A DNA stretch of 57,204 nucleotides from Ignavibacteria bacterium UBA7675 (lineage in GTDB: Bacteria; Bacteroidota; Ignavibacteria; Kapaibacteriales; UB7675), in contig DLHF01000063.1 of assembly GCA_002483085.1 (NCBI GenBank), positions 79,666 through 136,869 on the forward strand. The letters run 5' to 3'. Both the position numbers and the translations under genes were made by a program. Positions within the stretch are counted from its first letter, which is position 1. Each line of letters opens with the position of its first letter. Shown here piece by piece: positions 1-10,186 of this stretch. The notes under the pieces are model-generated. The model had not been told where the DNA came from and searched no databases. It saw nothing but the letters and a program-made list of their open reading frames with translations.

Positions 1-272
1 CAAATGGGCTATTGCAAATGGGCTTTTGATTGCTGTGGTTATCGTAACGACAATGCGCGGATGACGGGGCTGCACGCAGCGGGCGTACTCGCATTTGTTA
101 CCGTAGGAACGGTGCAAGGACGAGCTTACGATAATTCGCGCGGTGCAGAGAAAAGGCGGTAGGACGGAGGTCGAAGCGCCGCATTCATTTACAATTGCAA
201 TGCACAGTTTATTGCTGAACACAGCACAATCCTATCCGCATAATCCGGGTTTTGTACTCATATGATTTCCCG
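1..272. other. Intergenic leader of the window with a short direct repeat and a dispersed GC-rich repeat
   Basis: No convincing gene is seen here. The first 24 bases contain a 10-base direct repeat, CAAATGGGCT, at 1-10 and 15-24. Positions 138-180 carry a copy of the GC-rich dispersed repeat (core CGCGCGGTGCAGAGA, ending GAAGCGCC) that recurs at 23991, 53864 and 56169. The rest is presumably the upstream region of the secreted-protein gene that follows. Confidence 0.5.
138..180 (+). repeat. Dispersed GC-rich intergenic repeat, copy A
   Basis: Starts with CGCGCGGTGCAGAGA, continues through a GGCGG block and GGAGGTCGAAGCGCC. The order of blocks matches the copies at 23991-24036, 53864-53909 and 56169-56215. 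This copy is the most diverged, with a shorter centre. Confidence 0.5.
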
Positions 273-3200
273 ATGAAACTACTCTACTGCTTTTATCCGC
301 TTTGGTTTCTCTCTGCATGGCTGTACGCTGATGCCGCTCCCTTTTCTACTGCCAACCAGCCCCAGTTGGGTGGGCAGATGGAGCACATAGGCCACACCGT
401 ATTTATCGAAAATCGCGGGCAGTGGAATAGCCAAGCCTTATTCTGCCTGCCATCACCGGAAATAACGGTATGGGGTACGGCAAGGGGATTGGTGTACGAC
501 TACCAGCGTGCTGATGCCGACGGTGAGCACATTCGCGGGCAGATTGTTCGTATGGAGTTCGGCGGGGCGTTGCTTCCATCTGTGCTGATGCAGAACCAGA
601 CAGCAACGGAGTACAACTATTTTCGGGGTCGTGATTCCTCGCAATGGGTAAGCGGAGTACCCGGATCGCGCGAAGTGCTCTATCGCACTCTATACAGCAA
701 TGTAGACATGCGCCTGTATATCGACAACGGCATGCCACGCTACGATTTATTGCTCGACCCCGGCGCTGATGTTTCTGCTATTGTCTTGCGCTTTCGCGGA
801 ATGACATCGCTAACAGTGGGCGACAAGGAGCTGCGGTTGCGGCTGAACGAGCGCGACATTGTACAGGGGGGGCTGTTTGCTTATCAGATCGAGCACGGCG
901 AGCGCAGAGAAGTACCCTGCCGCTTTGTGCAGTACAGCGACGGCGGTATTGGGTTTGAGCTGGGATCCTACGACCACAGCCGCCCGCTGGTTATCGATCC
1001 GCTTGTCTACAGCACGTTTATAGGCGGTGTTCTCGGCGATGAAGGCTATGGAATTGCACTCGACGCAAGCGGAAATACATATATCACCGGCACGACGCTC
1101 GCGCAAAATTATCCAGTGACGACGGGTGCTTATAATACCACAAAGTCGGGCGGGATAGATATCGTAGTAAGTAAAATTAATGCTATTGGTTCGGATCTCA
1201 TCTACTCCACATTTATCGGTGGCAACGACGACGATTTTGGATACGATATTGCTGTCGATGCTTTTGGCAGAGCTGCTATTACGGGGTGTTCGTTTTCTGC
1301 GGATTTTCCGGTGACAACGCAGGCTTTCGACGGTACGCTCAGCGGAGACCGCGACGTTGTTGTCGTGCGCCTCAGCGAGAGCGGCAGCAGGCTCGATGGC
1401 TCTACATTTCTCGGCGGTAATAACTGGGACGAAGGCTATTCTGTTGCTGTAGACGCCGCTGGAACAGTGTACGTGACAGGTATGACGACATCGTCTGACT
1501 TCCCTACAGCGAATGCTTTCGATAACAGCTACAATGGAGCGCAGGATGCCTTTGTCGCCCGATTGTCGCGCGATGTGTCGAGCCTCCAACTCGGTTCATT
1601 CCTCGGTGGTGCGAGCGGCGATCAGGGCAACGCCATAGCAATAGACAACAATGGCGCAATACTCATTGCTGGAACAACAGGATCCAATGATTTTCTGACA
1701 ACTGGTGGTGCATTTGACCGAACCTTTAATGGCAACGTAGGTACGACAGATGCTTTTGTTGCTAAAGTGTCGGCAGGCGGTGGGTTGGTCTTCTCCACGT
1801 ACTTAGGAGGAAGCGATAACGAAGAAGGACGTGGTATTGCCGCCGATGCTTTAGGTGGTGTCATTGTGGGCGGCTGGACTTCCTCGCCAACACCTGGATT
1901 TCCCATAACAGCGGGTGTGTACGACTCAGAGCTCAATGGTATCGACGCTTTTTTTGCCCGGCTGAACTCATCGGGAACGGCGCTACAGGTCTGTACATAC
2001 TTCGGGCAATTAGGTGCCGACGCTATTACCGATATCGCCGTGGATGCCGCCGGTATGGTCTATGCCGTTGGCTACACGCTGTCCTCCACGCTCCCGACAA
2101 CTCCGGGTGCTCACGATACGACATTCAACGGCGGGAATCGCGACGCATTTCTCATAAAATTTGCACCGTCTTTTACTCCGTCGTCGTTTCTGTATGGCAC
2201 GTATCTCGGTGGAAACAACTACGACGAGGCCAAAAGCTTGGTTGTGGACAGCGACGGCAATGCCTCGATAGCAGGCGTAACACGGTCGGGAAACTTTCCT
2301 ACTACCATTGGCGCGATAAGCCGGAACTTTGCCGGTATGAGCGATGCCTTTGTATCGAAAATTGGCACGGGCGTGCCGCAAATATTTCTTATGCAACCGA
2401 CCGGGGGCGAAACATGGTGTGCCGGTAGTGTCTATAAGATTACTTGGCGAAGCCGGAGCGTAACGTATGTGCGCATCGAACTATCTTCCAACGGTGGTGT
2501 TTCCTACCCGGTCGTGCTCGCGGACTCTATTCCCGCGTTCTACGAAAGCTGGGGCTGGCTTATACCGCTTTCGATAACACCCGGCTCGCAATACCGCGTT
2601 CGTGTTGTTAACATCGACAATGAACAGATCAAAGACGCGACGAAGACGAATTTCTCCATTCACGCCCCTCCAGTGATTACCCGCCAGCCGCAGCCAATCA
2701 CAGCTTGTGTAGGCGTTGATGCCACTTTCCGCATAGACCTGACGGCTTTCCCTGCGGCTACTGTGCAATGGCAATACAGCAGTAATGGCGTGGACTGGCT
2801 GGATGTTCCTGCCCCTGCCGGACTCCAGAATCCGCTTGTACTCACGAATGTGCAATTGGCACAGCACAACCTTCAGTACCGCATGATTGCCCAGAATTCG
2901 TGCAACACAAGTGGAGTGATAAGCAGCACAGCTACGCTCTCGGTTCGTGCGCAGCCGCGTGTGCTTACAGCGCCTATCGGGGTATCTGTGTGCGAGGGCG
3001 GCGATGCGACATTGGGAGTGGTGGTGGATGAACCCGGTGTCAGTTATCAGTGGCGTCGGGATGGCAAAGCTCTTGCGGGAGCCACGAGTCGAGAACTGGC
3101 TATTTCTAACGCCTCAAGTATTCATACCGGTACGTATGATGTCGTTGTCACCGGAGCCTGCCCGCCGTCGGTTATCAGTACGGCTGCTACGGTGTCGGTG

Positions 3201-6200
3201 CAATTACCGCCCGACGTTTCCCGTGTACCTGTTTTTCGTTCGATTCTGTGCCACGGCGAAACGCGCGATACAACACTGACACTGACCAACAACGGTCCAA
3301 TCGATATTACAGCAAAGATTGTGTCGATAAGCAATCCCCGGTTTACTGTGATTAGTCCTGTTGGCGATTTTATTGTGCCATCCCACGGCGACCGCGAGAT
3401 CGGCATACGGTTTACTCCAACACGGGCAGAATTTGAACAGGCCGAGCTGGTGCTCTCAACAACGCCGTGCAACCACGAAGTACGAGTTTCCTTTGCTGCG
3501 CGAGCTGACTCCGTTCGGCTGGCTACTGCCGATGTTGCTTTCGAGGCGATGTCGCAGTGCGACACCGCGCGGACAGCCGTCGTGCGCCTTGTAAATTCCG
3601 GTACGGTGAGCTTGCCTGTTCATCGTGCTCTATTTTCCGATCCGGGCTTCTCTCTTGTGTCGCCAGCGCTTCCTTTTACTGTGAAGTCCAATGGCGGATG
3701 GGTGGATGCTGTGGTGCGCTTTGCCGACGATGGTGTTGTTCCTGCGGTGTTGGCCAAAGCGGAGTTTATCTCCGATACCTGTACAGGTATCTCGGCTGTT
3801 TCAAATTTGTCTGTGCGGCGCGACAGGCTCTCGCATAAACCCTCGCAGGCGAAATTAGATTTTGGCACGATGTCTTCCTGCGATTCTCATGTCGATAAGT
3901 CGTTTCTGTTGTTCAACACTGGGACAGCACCTATTACCATCGATAGCATGGCAATCGACAATGCTGCGTTTGGCGTAGTAAAGCCCGCCGTCGGATTTAG
4001 TGTCCGGCCCGGCGAATACGCAGAACTCACAGTGCGATTCAGCGGGGGCAGCGACAATCTGGCAACCGGTCGATTAGTGATGTACGAATCGGTGTGCGGT
4101 GTCGCTTCTTCTATTGAACTGCGCGGCGCAAGAGCTGGTTCGTCGCTCATCGCTGGCACTGCTACCGTGAATATGGGCAGCTATCTGTTATGCCAACGTA
4201 TTCCCGACACAACGTTTACGATGATTAATCTCGATGCCGAAGCGGTGATTATAGAGCGCGTGCGTGTGGATGCTCCTTTTGAAATTGTTTCCCCATCGTT
4301 TCCAGCTACCATTGCACGGGGTGATAGCCTGCGCGTAACAGTCCGTGTTGTCGGTGGTCTGGGTACTCTCAACGGCCAGGCCGAGTTTGATTATCATACG
4401 GGAAAATGTTCGTCGTCGGTGGCTGTAGCACTTGCGGCTTCGCGACTGCAGCCCGCTGCTACTCTCGCTCCTGCCGAAATCTTGCCGTTGGAACTGGGGG
4501 CGTGCGATGAATACCGCGATACAATAGTTGTACTGCACAACGATGGCCCGGTAGCTATCACTCTCGACCGCGTCGAGGGGTCGACCGTGGTGTCGGCTCT
4601 TACGCCGCTGCCCATAGTTGTAAAGCCCGGTCGTACAACCGAGTTGCTGCTGCGTGCCAGGCCCGATGGAAGTGCAACAGGTAAAGACACGCTTTGGCTG
4701 CATATTGCCGAGTGCGATACTGCGATATCGCTGGTCGTGGATGTACGCAAGCCCGGCGCTTCTTTTTCGCTGTCGGCAGATAAGGGCGGCGATACTCTGT
4801 ATTTCGATACTGTGTTCAACTGTGGCGAACAGACGAGTAAACGCAGGTTCAGGGTTGATGTAGCCTTTGCGAAGGACGAGCCCGTGGATGTTGCTGCTTC
4901 CGTTGTGTCGGTATCTCCACCAGGACCTTTCTCTGTTGCGCTGGCTTCTGGCGCAAAGCTCGGGGCTGGCGAACAGTGGTTTGATGTAGAATTTGTTCCT
5001 ATAGGCGATGGCAGCTTTACATCAGTCATGTCGGTGACATTTATGCCCTGTGGTATTACTAAAAAACTCGTATTCAAAGGGCGCAAACTCTATAGCCGCA
5101 TGATACCTCCGGCACCAGTGGATTTCGGCATTGTACAGCAGGGCGGAAGTCGCATGGCGCGGATTGTCTACCGCAACGAAGGAAGTGCCGCCGTTGATGT
5201 GGGCGCTCTTGTGGTAGATGCGCCTTTTGTCGTCGTTTCTACCAAACCTGATTTACCAGCCCACCTTGAGCCGGGCGATAGCGTGCAAGCTGATATCGAA
5301 TACACCGCAGGCGATGGCATGCAGCAGGGCAAGGCCGTCCTCCGGTTGCTCCAGCCATGTGCTGATTCCGTATTTGCAACACTTACAGGCAAGGGACAAA
5401 ATATACCGACGACCATACTTACGGGTCTTGCACTGGACTTTGGCGATGTACTGGTAAATGCTCCGGCACAGCTCGCACTTTCTATCTACAATCAGGGTGC
5501 TGCTGATGCTGTCTTGTACGGAACGCCTCTGCTCGCCGGAGCTGATGCCTCTGAATTTTCGCTTGTCACTCTGCCCATCGCAGTTATCCCACCCGGTGGC
5601 AGCACTTCGTTCGATATTGGCTTTCTGCCCTTGTCCACAGGCGATAAAAAGGCTGTATGCCGGATCGACTACAATGGTGTAAGGCTAGATATCGACCTTT
5701 CGGGGCGGGGGGTGGAGCGCGGGCCGGTTTCTTCGGCGGTGTTTCTGCCGGATACATCTGCTACGCCATTTACGCGTGGTTTGCGGTTGCCGATTACGCT
5801 GGTGCCGGGTGAGAACTTTACCTATGCCCTTGTCGATTCCTTTGCTGCTGTAATCCGCTTCAATGCCAGTCTGTTCCTGCCTACTGGTGTCGAACATGCA
5901 GTAATTATCGGCGACACGACATTGTACCTCGACGATGTTTCCGAGCGAGTTCTTACGATAATAGGTCGCCACCGCGATACTGCGGAGCTGTGTGCGCTTG
6001 TTGGCGATGTCCTGCTGGGCGATGCTATTTCTACGCCACTCAATTTGTCGTTCCAGTGGCTGAAGCCGGGCGTGATAGTACAGGCTCAATATGGAAAGCT
6101 AACGCTGGAAGGCGTGCGCGAGGGGGCGCTGCTTCGCTCCAAAGGCATGCCGGGCTTTGTGGTCGTTGGCCCTAATCCTGCACAGGAATCTGCCAGTGTG

Positions 6201-6422
6201 GAAATCCGTGCCATAGAGGACGGGGAGCACTATCTGGAGCTTTTCGACATGACGGGTAAAAAAATATGGGCGACATCCTGGCCGCGAGTATCGACCGGAA
6301 GGTTGGGCACGGTGTACACGTTTAGCATTCCGGTGGCGCAGTTTTCCTCGGGGTCGTATTCTCTTGTGTACAAAGCACCCGGCGGCTATGTCGATAAGCG
6401 AACTCTTGTCGTCGTACACTAA
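273..6422 (+). CDS. Giant secreted SBBP-repeat / choice-of-anchor-D protein with T9SS sorting domain
   Basis: A protein of 2049 residues. The ATG at 273 is chosen over the upstream TTG at 252 because it begins directly with a signal peptide (MKLLYCFYPLWFLSAWLYADA). Next is the N-terminal domain typical of SBBP proteins (IENRGQW motif). Seven SBBP beta-propeller repeats follow from about residue 246 to 690 (YSTFIGG...DEGYGIALD pattern). After these come a GGE-W-G / ITW-type domain, two Ig-like domains (about 800-980) and a long series of HYDIN/choice-of-anchor-D Ig-like repeats, most with two spaced cysteines. The C-terminus (GPNPAQESASVEI from about 1967, then SGSYSLVYK and KRTLVVVH) is a type A T9SS sorting domain. 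It is inferred to be exported and anchored on the cell surface, perhaps as an adhesin or scaffold. No catalytic motif was seen. It stands alone, with no partner in an operon. Confidence 0.88.
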   Translation: MKLLYCFYPLWFLSAWLYADAAPFSTANQPQLGGQMEHIGHTVFIENRGQWNSQALFCLPSPEITVWGTARGLVYDYQRADADGEHIRGQIVRMEFGGALLPSVLMQNQTATEYNYFRGRDSSQWVSGVPGSREVLYRTLYSNVDMRLYIDNGMPRYDLLLDPGADVSAIVLRFRGMTSLTVGDKELRLRLNERDIVQGGLFAYQIEHGERREVPCRFVQYSDGGIGFELGSYDHSRPLVIDPLVYSTFIGGVLGDEGYGIALDASGNTYITGTTLAQNYPVTTGAYNTTKSGGIDIVVSKINAIGSDLIYSTFIGGNDDDFGYDIAVDAFGRAAITGCSFSADFPVTTQAFDGTLSGDRDVVVVRLSESGSRLDGSTFLGGNNWDEGYSVAVDAAGTVYVTGMTTSSDFPTANAFDNSYNGAQDAFVARLSRDVSSLQLGSFLGGASGDQGNAIAIDNNGAILIAGTTGSNDFLTTGGAFDRTFNGNVGTTDAFVAKVSAGGGLVFSTYLGGSDNEEGRGIAADALGGVIVGGWTSSPTPGFPITAGVYDSELNGIDAFFARLNSSGTALQVCTYFGQLGADAITDIAVDAAGMVYAVGYTLSSTLPTTPGAHDTTFNGGNRDAFLIKFAPSFTPSSFLYGTYLGGNNYDEAKSLVVDSDGNASIAGVTRSGNFPTTIGAISRNFAGMSDAFVSKIGTGVPQIFLMQPTGGETWCAGSVYKITWRSRSVTYVRIELSSNGGVSYPVVLADSIPAFYESWGWLIPLSITPGSQYRVRVVNIDNEQIKDATKTNFSIHAPPVITRQPQPITACVGVDATFRIDLTAFPAATVQWQYSSNGVDWLDVPAPAGLQNPLVLTNVQLAQHNLQYRMIAQNSCNTSGVISSTATLSVRAQPRVLTAPIGVSVCEGGDATLGVVVDEPGVSYQWRRDGKALAGATSRELAISNASSIHTGTYDVVVTGACPPSVISTAATVSVQLPPDVSRVPVFRSILCHGETRDTTLTLTNNGPIDITAKIVSISNPRFTVISPVGDFIVPSHGDREIGIRFTPTRAEFEQAELVLSTTPCNHEVRVSFAARADSVRLATADVAFEAMSQCDTARTAVVRLVNSGTVSLPVHRALFSDPGFSLVSPALPFTVKSNGGWVDAVVRFADDGVVPAVLAKAEFISDTCTGISAVSNLSVRRDRLSHKPSQAKLDFGTMSSCDSHVDKSFLLFNTGTAPITIDSMAIDNAAFGVVKPAVGFSVRPGEYAELTVRFSGGSDNLATGRLVMYESVCGVASSIELRGARAGSSLIAGTATVNMGSYLLCQRIPDTTFTMINLDAEAVIIERVRVDAPFEIVSPSFPATIARGDSLRVTVRVVGGLGTLNGQAEFDYHTGKCSSSVAVALAASRLQPAATLAPAEILPLELGACDEYRDTIVVLHNDGPVAITLDRVEGSTVVSALTPLPIVVKPGRTTELLLRARPDGSATGKDTLWLHIAECDTAISLVVDVRKPGASFSLSADKGGDTLYFDTVFNCGEQTSKRRFRVDVAFAKDEPVDVAASVVSVSPPGPFSVALASGAKLGAGEQWFDVEFVPIGDGSFTSVMSVTFMPCGITKKLVFKGRKLYSRMIPPAPVDFGIVQQGGSRMARIVYRNEGSAAVDVGALVVDAPFVVVSTKPDLPAHLEPGDSVQADIEYTAGDGMQQGKAVLRLLQPCADSVFATLTGKGQNIPTTILTGLALDFGDVLVNAPAQLALSIYNQGAADAVLYGTPLLAGADASEFSLVTLPIAVIPPGGSTSFDIGFLPLSTGDKKAVCRIDYNGVRLDIDLSGRGVERGPVSSAVFLPDTSATPFTRGLRLPITLVPGENFTYALVDSFAAVIRFNASLFLPTGVEHAVIIGDTTLYLDDVSERVLTIIGRHRDTAELCALVGDVLLGDAISTPLNLSFQWLKPGVIVQAQYGKLTLEGVREGALLRSKGMPGFVVVGPNPAQESASVEIRAIEDGEHYLELFDMTGKKIWATSWPRVSTGRLGTVYTFSIPVAQFSSGSYSLVYKAPGGYVDKRTLVVVH

Positions 6423-6900
6423 TGCCCTGGGATATTCGAGATAGTGTACAATCCTGTCGGGAAAAATATATGGCACGGGCGTCGCCGACCAGAAGTTTGG
6501 TCGCTGTCACCGGTCGCATATCCGCTTTTCGATTGGCCAAAGGCTAATCGCCGAGCAGTGCCGAAAAACGCGCGATCTATCCCATCGGTGCCTCCAATTT
6601 TTGCGATTAGGGGCGTAAAGCTACGTTATAGAACAGAATGCGGCGTTGTTTTGTGGATGTGCAGAGCAATGTGTTAAAACATGTTAAATATCGGTAGTGT
6701 CCTGAACTTCTTTGGAGCTATAGCGTATTCAGGGTTCGAGACAAAAATGGCGGTGCGGCAAATCATCAATTTTGCATTCGTCTATACGTCCTTCAGAAAG
6801 ATTTTTTCGAGGTAATAAGAGGAGCAGTATGGGTCATTGGCACAGTACTATGTACAACGAAATTCAATCCAATTGACACCTTCCAAGGAGTACATGAACC
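6423..6900. other. Intergenic region between the T9SS cargo gene and htrA
   Basis: 478 bases without a convincing gene. The left part carries the hairpin-containing repeat at 6471-6517. The right part is presumably the htrA promoter and leader, ending in AAGGAG at 6885-6890. I see no classical rho-independent terminator for the upstream gene, unless the repeat hairpin serves as one. Confidence 0.5.
6471..6517 (+). repeat. Hairpin-containing intergenic repeat, copy E
   Basis: Begins TGGCACGGGCGTCGC, has a 6-bp hairpin (CGACCA at 6486-6491, TGGTCG at 6498-6503), then CTGTCACCGGTCG. The same flanks with a different but equally self-complementary hairpin occur at 51650-51697. Both copies lie just downstream of a plus-strand gene. 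Confidence 0.55.
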
Positions 6901-8433
6901 ATGAAAAACAAACCGTTTTTAACTGCAATTGCATTAATGGGCGCCGGCGTCGTTACCGGCGTTTTCCTTGTTTCGTCGTTTAATCCTGAGGGAGTTTCTT
7001 CGCTGTTTGCAGCCGATAGACCGCTTGGTGCAAAGAAGGCGCCTATTGTGATGGATAACCAACTACAGATGCTGAATAATGCGTTCGTGGCTGTAAGCAA
7101 GGCTGTGACTCCGGCGGTAGTGAGTATCACAGTTACCACCGAAAACAAGCGTTCGGAGGGCGGACAAGTTCCTGATGAATTGCTGCCGTTCTTTAACTTC
7201 CGCGACGATGACACCGCGCCCCGCCAGAGCGAGGCGTCTGGTTCTGGTGTGTTTATTACCGAAGATGGTTATATCGTAACCAACAACCACGTAGTTGAAA
7301 ACGCAAAAGAGGGTGGCATTCGCATTGCTACGCTCGACCGCCGCGAATACAACGCCCGGCTGATTGGCCGCGATCCGCTTACCGACCTTGCTGTGCTGAA
7401 AGTAGATGCTTCAGGGCAAACGGCTGCTTTTATTGCTAACAGCGATGATGTGCAGATTGGCGAGTGGGTAGTAGCTGTCGGCAATCCACTTGGCTTGCGC
7501 TCGACGATTACTGCTGGTATTGTAAGTGCTATTGGGCGTGGACAATTAGGCTTGAGCGGAAATAGCTATGCAGTAGAGAATTTTATCCAGACCGACGCAG
7601 CCATTAATCCGGGCAACAGCGGTGGTGGTCTGTTCGATCTTCAGGGTCGGCTTGTGGGCATCAATACGGCAATTGCCACGCGTACAGGCTACTATCAGGG
7701 CTATGGATTTGCTATCCCGGCCAATCTGATGAAAGCCGTTATACAGGATATTATCGAAGATGGCAAAGTCGACCGTGGATACATTGGTGTTCAGATTAAA
7801 ACAATTGATGAAACCGATGCAAAGGCCGCTGGCCTGGAGCAGGTGACAGGTGTGCTTGTAAGCGATGTGATAAAGGGAAGCGCGGCAGCCGCAGCAGGTA
7901 TTGAAGAAGGCGATGTCATTCTGGAAGTAGACGGCATGCCCGTTCATTCTTCCAATGAACTCCAAAGCCGCGTAGTGCTGCACCGCGCAGGCCAGTCGGT
8001 AGCTCTCAAGCTCTGGCGTGGTGGCAAGACCATGAATAAAAATGTCACGCTGCGTCCTCGTGATGAAGATGCAAGTGTTGCGTCGTCGGCTCGTCCCGGC
8101 GACAGTGGCGACGAGCGTAGAGCTGAACCTATGAACTTCGATAAACTTGGATTCAGCGTGCAGCCGCTCGACAATACAAACAAAGAAGAGCTCGGTATTA
8201 GTGCTGGTGTTGTCGTAACAAAGGTCCTGCCGTACAGCCATGCAGCGCGCCGTGGTATTCGTGTGGGAGATGTGATTGTTGCTGCTGGTGTCGACAAGAA
8301 AAATATTACATCGCCCAACAGCCTGAAGTCGATTCTTGAATCCAAATCGCCTGGCGATGGCATTCTGCTTCATGTAAAGAGCAAAAATGGTTCGCGGATT
8401 GTTACGCTGGAAATTCCGCGCGAGAACGGCTAA
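6901..8433 (+). CDS. HtrA/Do-family periplasmic serine protease
   Basis: 510 residues. An N-terminal hydrophobic segment (MKNKPFLTAIALMGAGVV...) is a signal peptide or anchor. The trypsin-like domain has the catalytic triad His130 (NNHVVE), Asp162 (LTDLAVLKV) and Ser240 (GNSGGGL). Two PDZ domains follow, about residues 285-385 and 410-505 (GYIGVQIK start; GLEEGDVI-like loops GIEEGDVILEV and GIRVGDVIVAA). The family degrades or refolds damaged envelope proteins and may act as a chaperone. The start is fixed by AAGGAG at 6885-6890, ten bases upstream; an overlapping ATG at 6894 is out of frame. The gene is monocistronic, with a terminator at 8455. Confidence 0.93.
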   Translation: MKNKPFLTAIALMGAGVVTGVFLVSSFNPEGVSSLFAADRPLGAKKAPIVMDNQLQMLNNAFVAVSKAVTPAVVSITVTTENKRSEGGQVPDELLPFFNFRDDDTAPRQSEASGSGVFITEDGYIVTNNHVVENAKEGGIRIATLDRREYNARLIGRDPLTDLAVLKVDASGQTAAFIANSDDVQIGEWVVAVGNPLGLRSTITAGIVSAIGRGQLGLSGNSYAVENFIQTDAAINPGNSGGGLFDLQGRLVGINTAIATRTGYYQGYGFAIPANLMKAVIQDIIEDGKVDRGYIGVQIKTIDETDAKAAGLEQVTGVLVSDVIKGSAAAAAGIEEGDVILEVDGMPVHSSNELQSRVVLHRAGQSVALKLWRGGKTMNKNVTLRPRDEDASVASSARPGDSGDERRAEPMNFDKLGFSVQPLDNTNKEELGISAGVVVTKVLPYSHAARRGIRVGDVIVAAGVDKKNITSPNSLKSILESKSPGDGILLHVKSKNGSRIVTLEIPRENG

Positions 8434-8454
8434 CCGGATATAATAGAGAACTAC

Positions 8455-8488
8455 AGCCTGGTCGGTGCATATCGGCCAGGCTTTTTTG
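8455..8488 (+). terminator. Rho-independent terminator after htrA
   Basis: AGCCTGG at 8455-8461 pairs with CCAGGCT at 8476-8482, extended inward by about three more pairs including one GT pair, and is followed by a T run. Confidence 0.85.
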
Positions 8489-8526
8489 TATGATGTGGGC
8501 TTCTTTGTATTTTCTTCTTTTCTTTT

Positions 8527-9360
8527 ATGCCAATACTCCTTCGCCTGATCGCCACTTCCGCGATGCTCGTGTGCTTGTGGAGCACGAATGTGCGAGCTGC
8601 CGAGCCTGATTCTTCGACTGGTCTTTTCGACATTATCGCTGCCGACCTTGGAATAGCAGGTGGCGATGCGCTTGGCTATTTTCTGGCTCCGCTTTCGTTC
8701 GACGAACGGCAGTGGCTGGGCACAGCCGGAGTGCTGGGGCTCACAGCGACGGCGATGGCTGCGGATGAAGAGACTGCGCCGTGGATACGCAAGCAGGCTT
8801 CGCCCTTCAACGACCGCTTGGCTTCTACTGCCAAGCTCTATGGCGAGGGAAAATATGCTATTGTTTTTGCTTTGTCTGTCTATACGGGCGGCCTACTTGC
8901 TGGCGACGACGACATACGGATCACCGGGCGATTGTTGTGTGAGAGCTTAGCTCTTGCGGGAATTACATCGCAGAGTATCAAAATGCTTGCTGGGCGCAGC
9001 AGACCTTACAGGGAAGCAGGATCGTGGTATTTCGACCCTTTGCAATTTGACGACAACAGCCGGTTGTCGTTTCCTTCCGGCCATACTGTGGTTGCATTTT
9101 CGCTGTCTTCGGTTCTTTCCGAGCGCATTGGCAATGTGTGGGCGAGCGTTGGCCTGTACTCGCTTGCGTCGCTTACGGCGCTGTCGCGCGTGTACGACCG
9201 GGAGCACTGGCTATCGGATACCATTCTTGGCGCAGCGATTGGCACGGCGGCGGGGCTGGCGGTGACGTCATTTGAAGAGGAAAGAGAAAAAGGGACACAA
9301 GGTCACAGCCTGATACTGTTTCCTACGATGCAGGGAATCGCTATTGCATACCGTTTCTGA
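8527..9360 (+). CDS. Exported PAP2-family phosphatase
   Basis: 277 residues with a signal peptide (MPILLRLIATSAMLVCLWSTNVRA). All three type 2 phosphatidic acid phosphatase motifs are present: K-x6-RP at Lys152-Arg159-Pro160, PSGH at 183-186, and SR-x5-H-x3-D at Ser220/Arg221/His227/Asp231. The family removes phosphate from lipid phosphates such as phosphatidate or undecaprenyl pyrophosphate; the substrate here is not determined. Hydrophobic helices between the motifs suggest the protein sits in or at the membrane with the active site outside. It is preceded by the htrA terminator and converges with the HNH gene 37 bases downstream. Confidence 0.88.
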   Translation: MPILLRLIATSAMLVCLWSTNVRAAEPDSSTGLFDIIAADLGIAGGDALGYFLAPLSFDERQWLGTAGVLGLTATAMAADEETAPWIRKQASPFNDRLASTAKLYGEGKYAIVFALSVYTGGLLAGDDDIRITGRLLCESLALAGITSQSIKMLAGRSRPYREAGSWYFDPLQFDDNSRLSFPSGHTVVAFSLSSVLSERIGNVWASVGLYSLASLTALSRVYDREHWLSDTILGAAIGTAAGLAVTSFEEEREKGTQGHSLILFPTMQGIAIAYRF

Positions 9361-9397
9361 AACGGCACAATGTTACGGACAAACCAACTGGCATCTG

Positions 9398-9961
9398 CTA
9401 AAAGAAAAGGTAGGGTTTCCACTTATCGTCGATAACACCACCAAAGTCTTTGATAAACGTTACATGCGTAGGTTTGCGTGGTGCCCGGGACAGCTTCATC
9501 TTTGCCTCTTCAGGTGTGCGGCTGCCCTTTCTGTTGTTGCAGCGGATGCAAGCACATACCAGATTTTCCCATGTGTCGCCTCCTCCTCTGGACTTGGGCA
9601 TAACGTGATCAACTGTGAGCGGCGGTCTGCTCGTACCGCAGTACTGGCAACGGCTGTTGTCGCGCCGGATAATATTGCGCCGCGAGAGTTCGATCCTTTT
9701 GTAAGGCAGATGGATGTAGGCAACCAAGCGGATAATGCTGGGGTAGGGCAGTGTGGACGAGATAGCATGGACTCGGCGTTGTTCGCGCTCGGCGATAAGC
9801 TCGGCCTTGGTAAGTAGCAGGAGAATAATAGCGCGTTTTACATTGCAGACGCTGATAGGCTCGTAGCTCTGATTGAGCACGAGTACTCGTCCGCTCAGCG
9901 TGTTAGTAGTTGGACGGTCGGCGAAGAACGAAGGCTGCGCAGGGCTCCTTCGTGCCGACAA
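9398..9961 (-). CDS. HNH endonuclease family protein
   Basis: 187 residues if started at the TTG at 9961; the conserved core begins later, at VLVLNQSYEPISVC. The HNH nuclease domain in the second half has the zinc ligands CQYC and CIRCNN, with the histidine-asparagine active-site pattern LTVDHVMPKSRGGGDTWENL. This arrangement, with an N-terminal VLNQSYEP segment, is a widespread chromosomal HNH family of unknown role, not an obvious homing enzyme or restriction component. The start is uncertain because no in-frame ATG is available near the N-terminus. It is convergent with the PAP2 gene. Confidence 0.85.
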   Translation of the reverse strand: MSARRSPAQPSFFADRPTTNTLSGRVLVLNQSYEPISVCNVKRAIILLLLTKAELIAEREQRRVHAISSTLPYPSIIRLVAYIHLPYKRIELSRRNIIRRDNSRCQYCGTSRPPLTVDHVMPKSRGGGDTWENLVCACIRCNNRKGSRTPEEAKMKLSRAPRKPTHVTFIKDFGGVIDDKWKPYLFF

Positions 9962-10186
9962 ACGGGATTCGTATGAAATACTGAATGTGATCTCTCCAAA
10001 TAAGATGCTTGTAAAATATGTGCTGTCTGAACATAAAATTCCGTAGTTTTATAGCCGGATTTTACCGCGAAAGAATTGCAAAAAAGAAAATAGCGATTCA
10101 CATGGTAATATTCAATAGGCAAATTCGTGTTAAGCCCGAGCTGAATAGTAATGTTTTCTTAATCTTCAGGACAGCCGCAGAACAGT

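Noticed and set aside
1021..2390. SBBP repeat DNA as a tandem DNA repeat
   Set aside because: The seven repeats are visible at protein level, but DNA is too diverged to count as a satellite or recent expansion.
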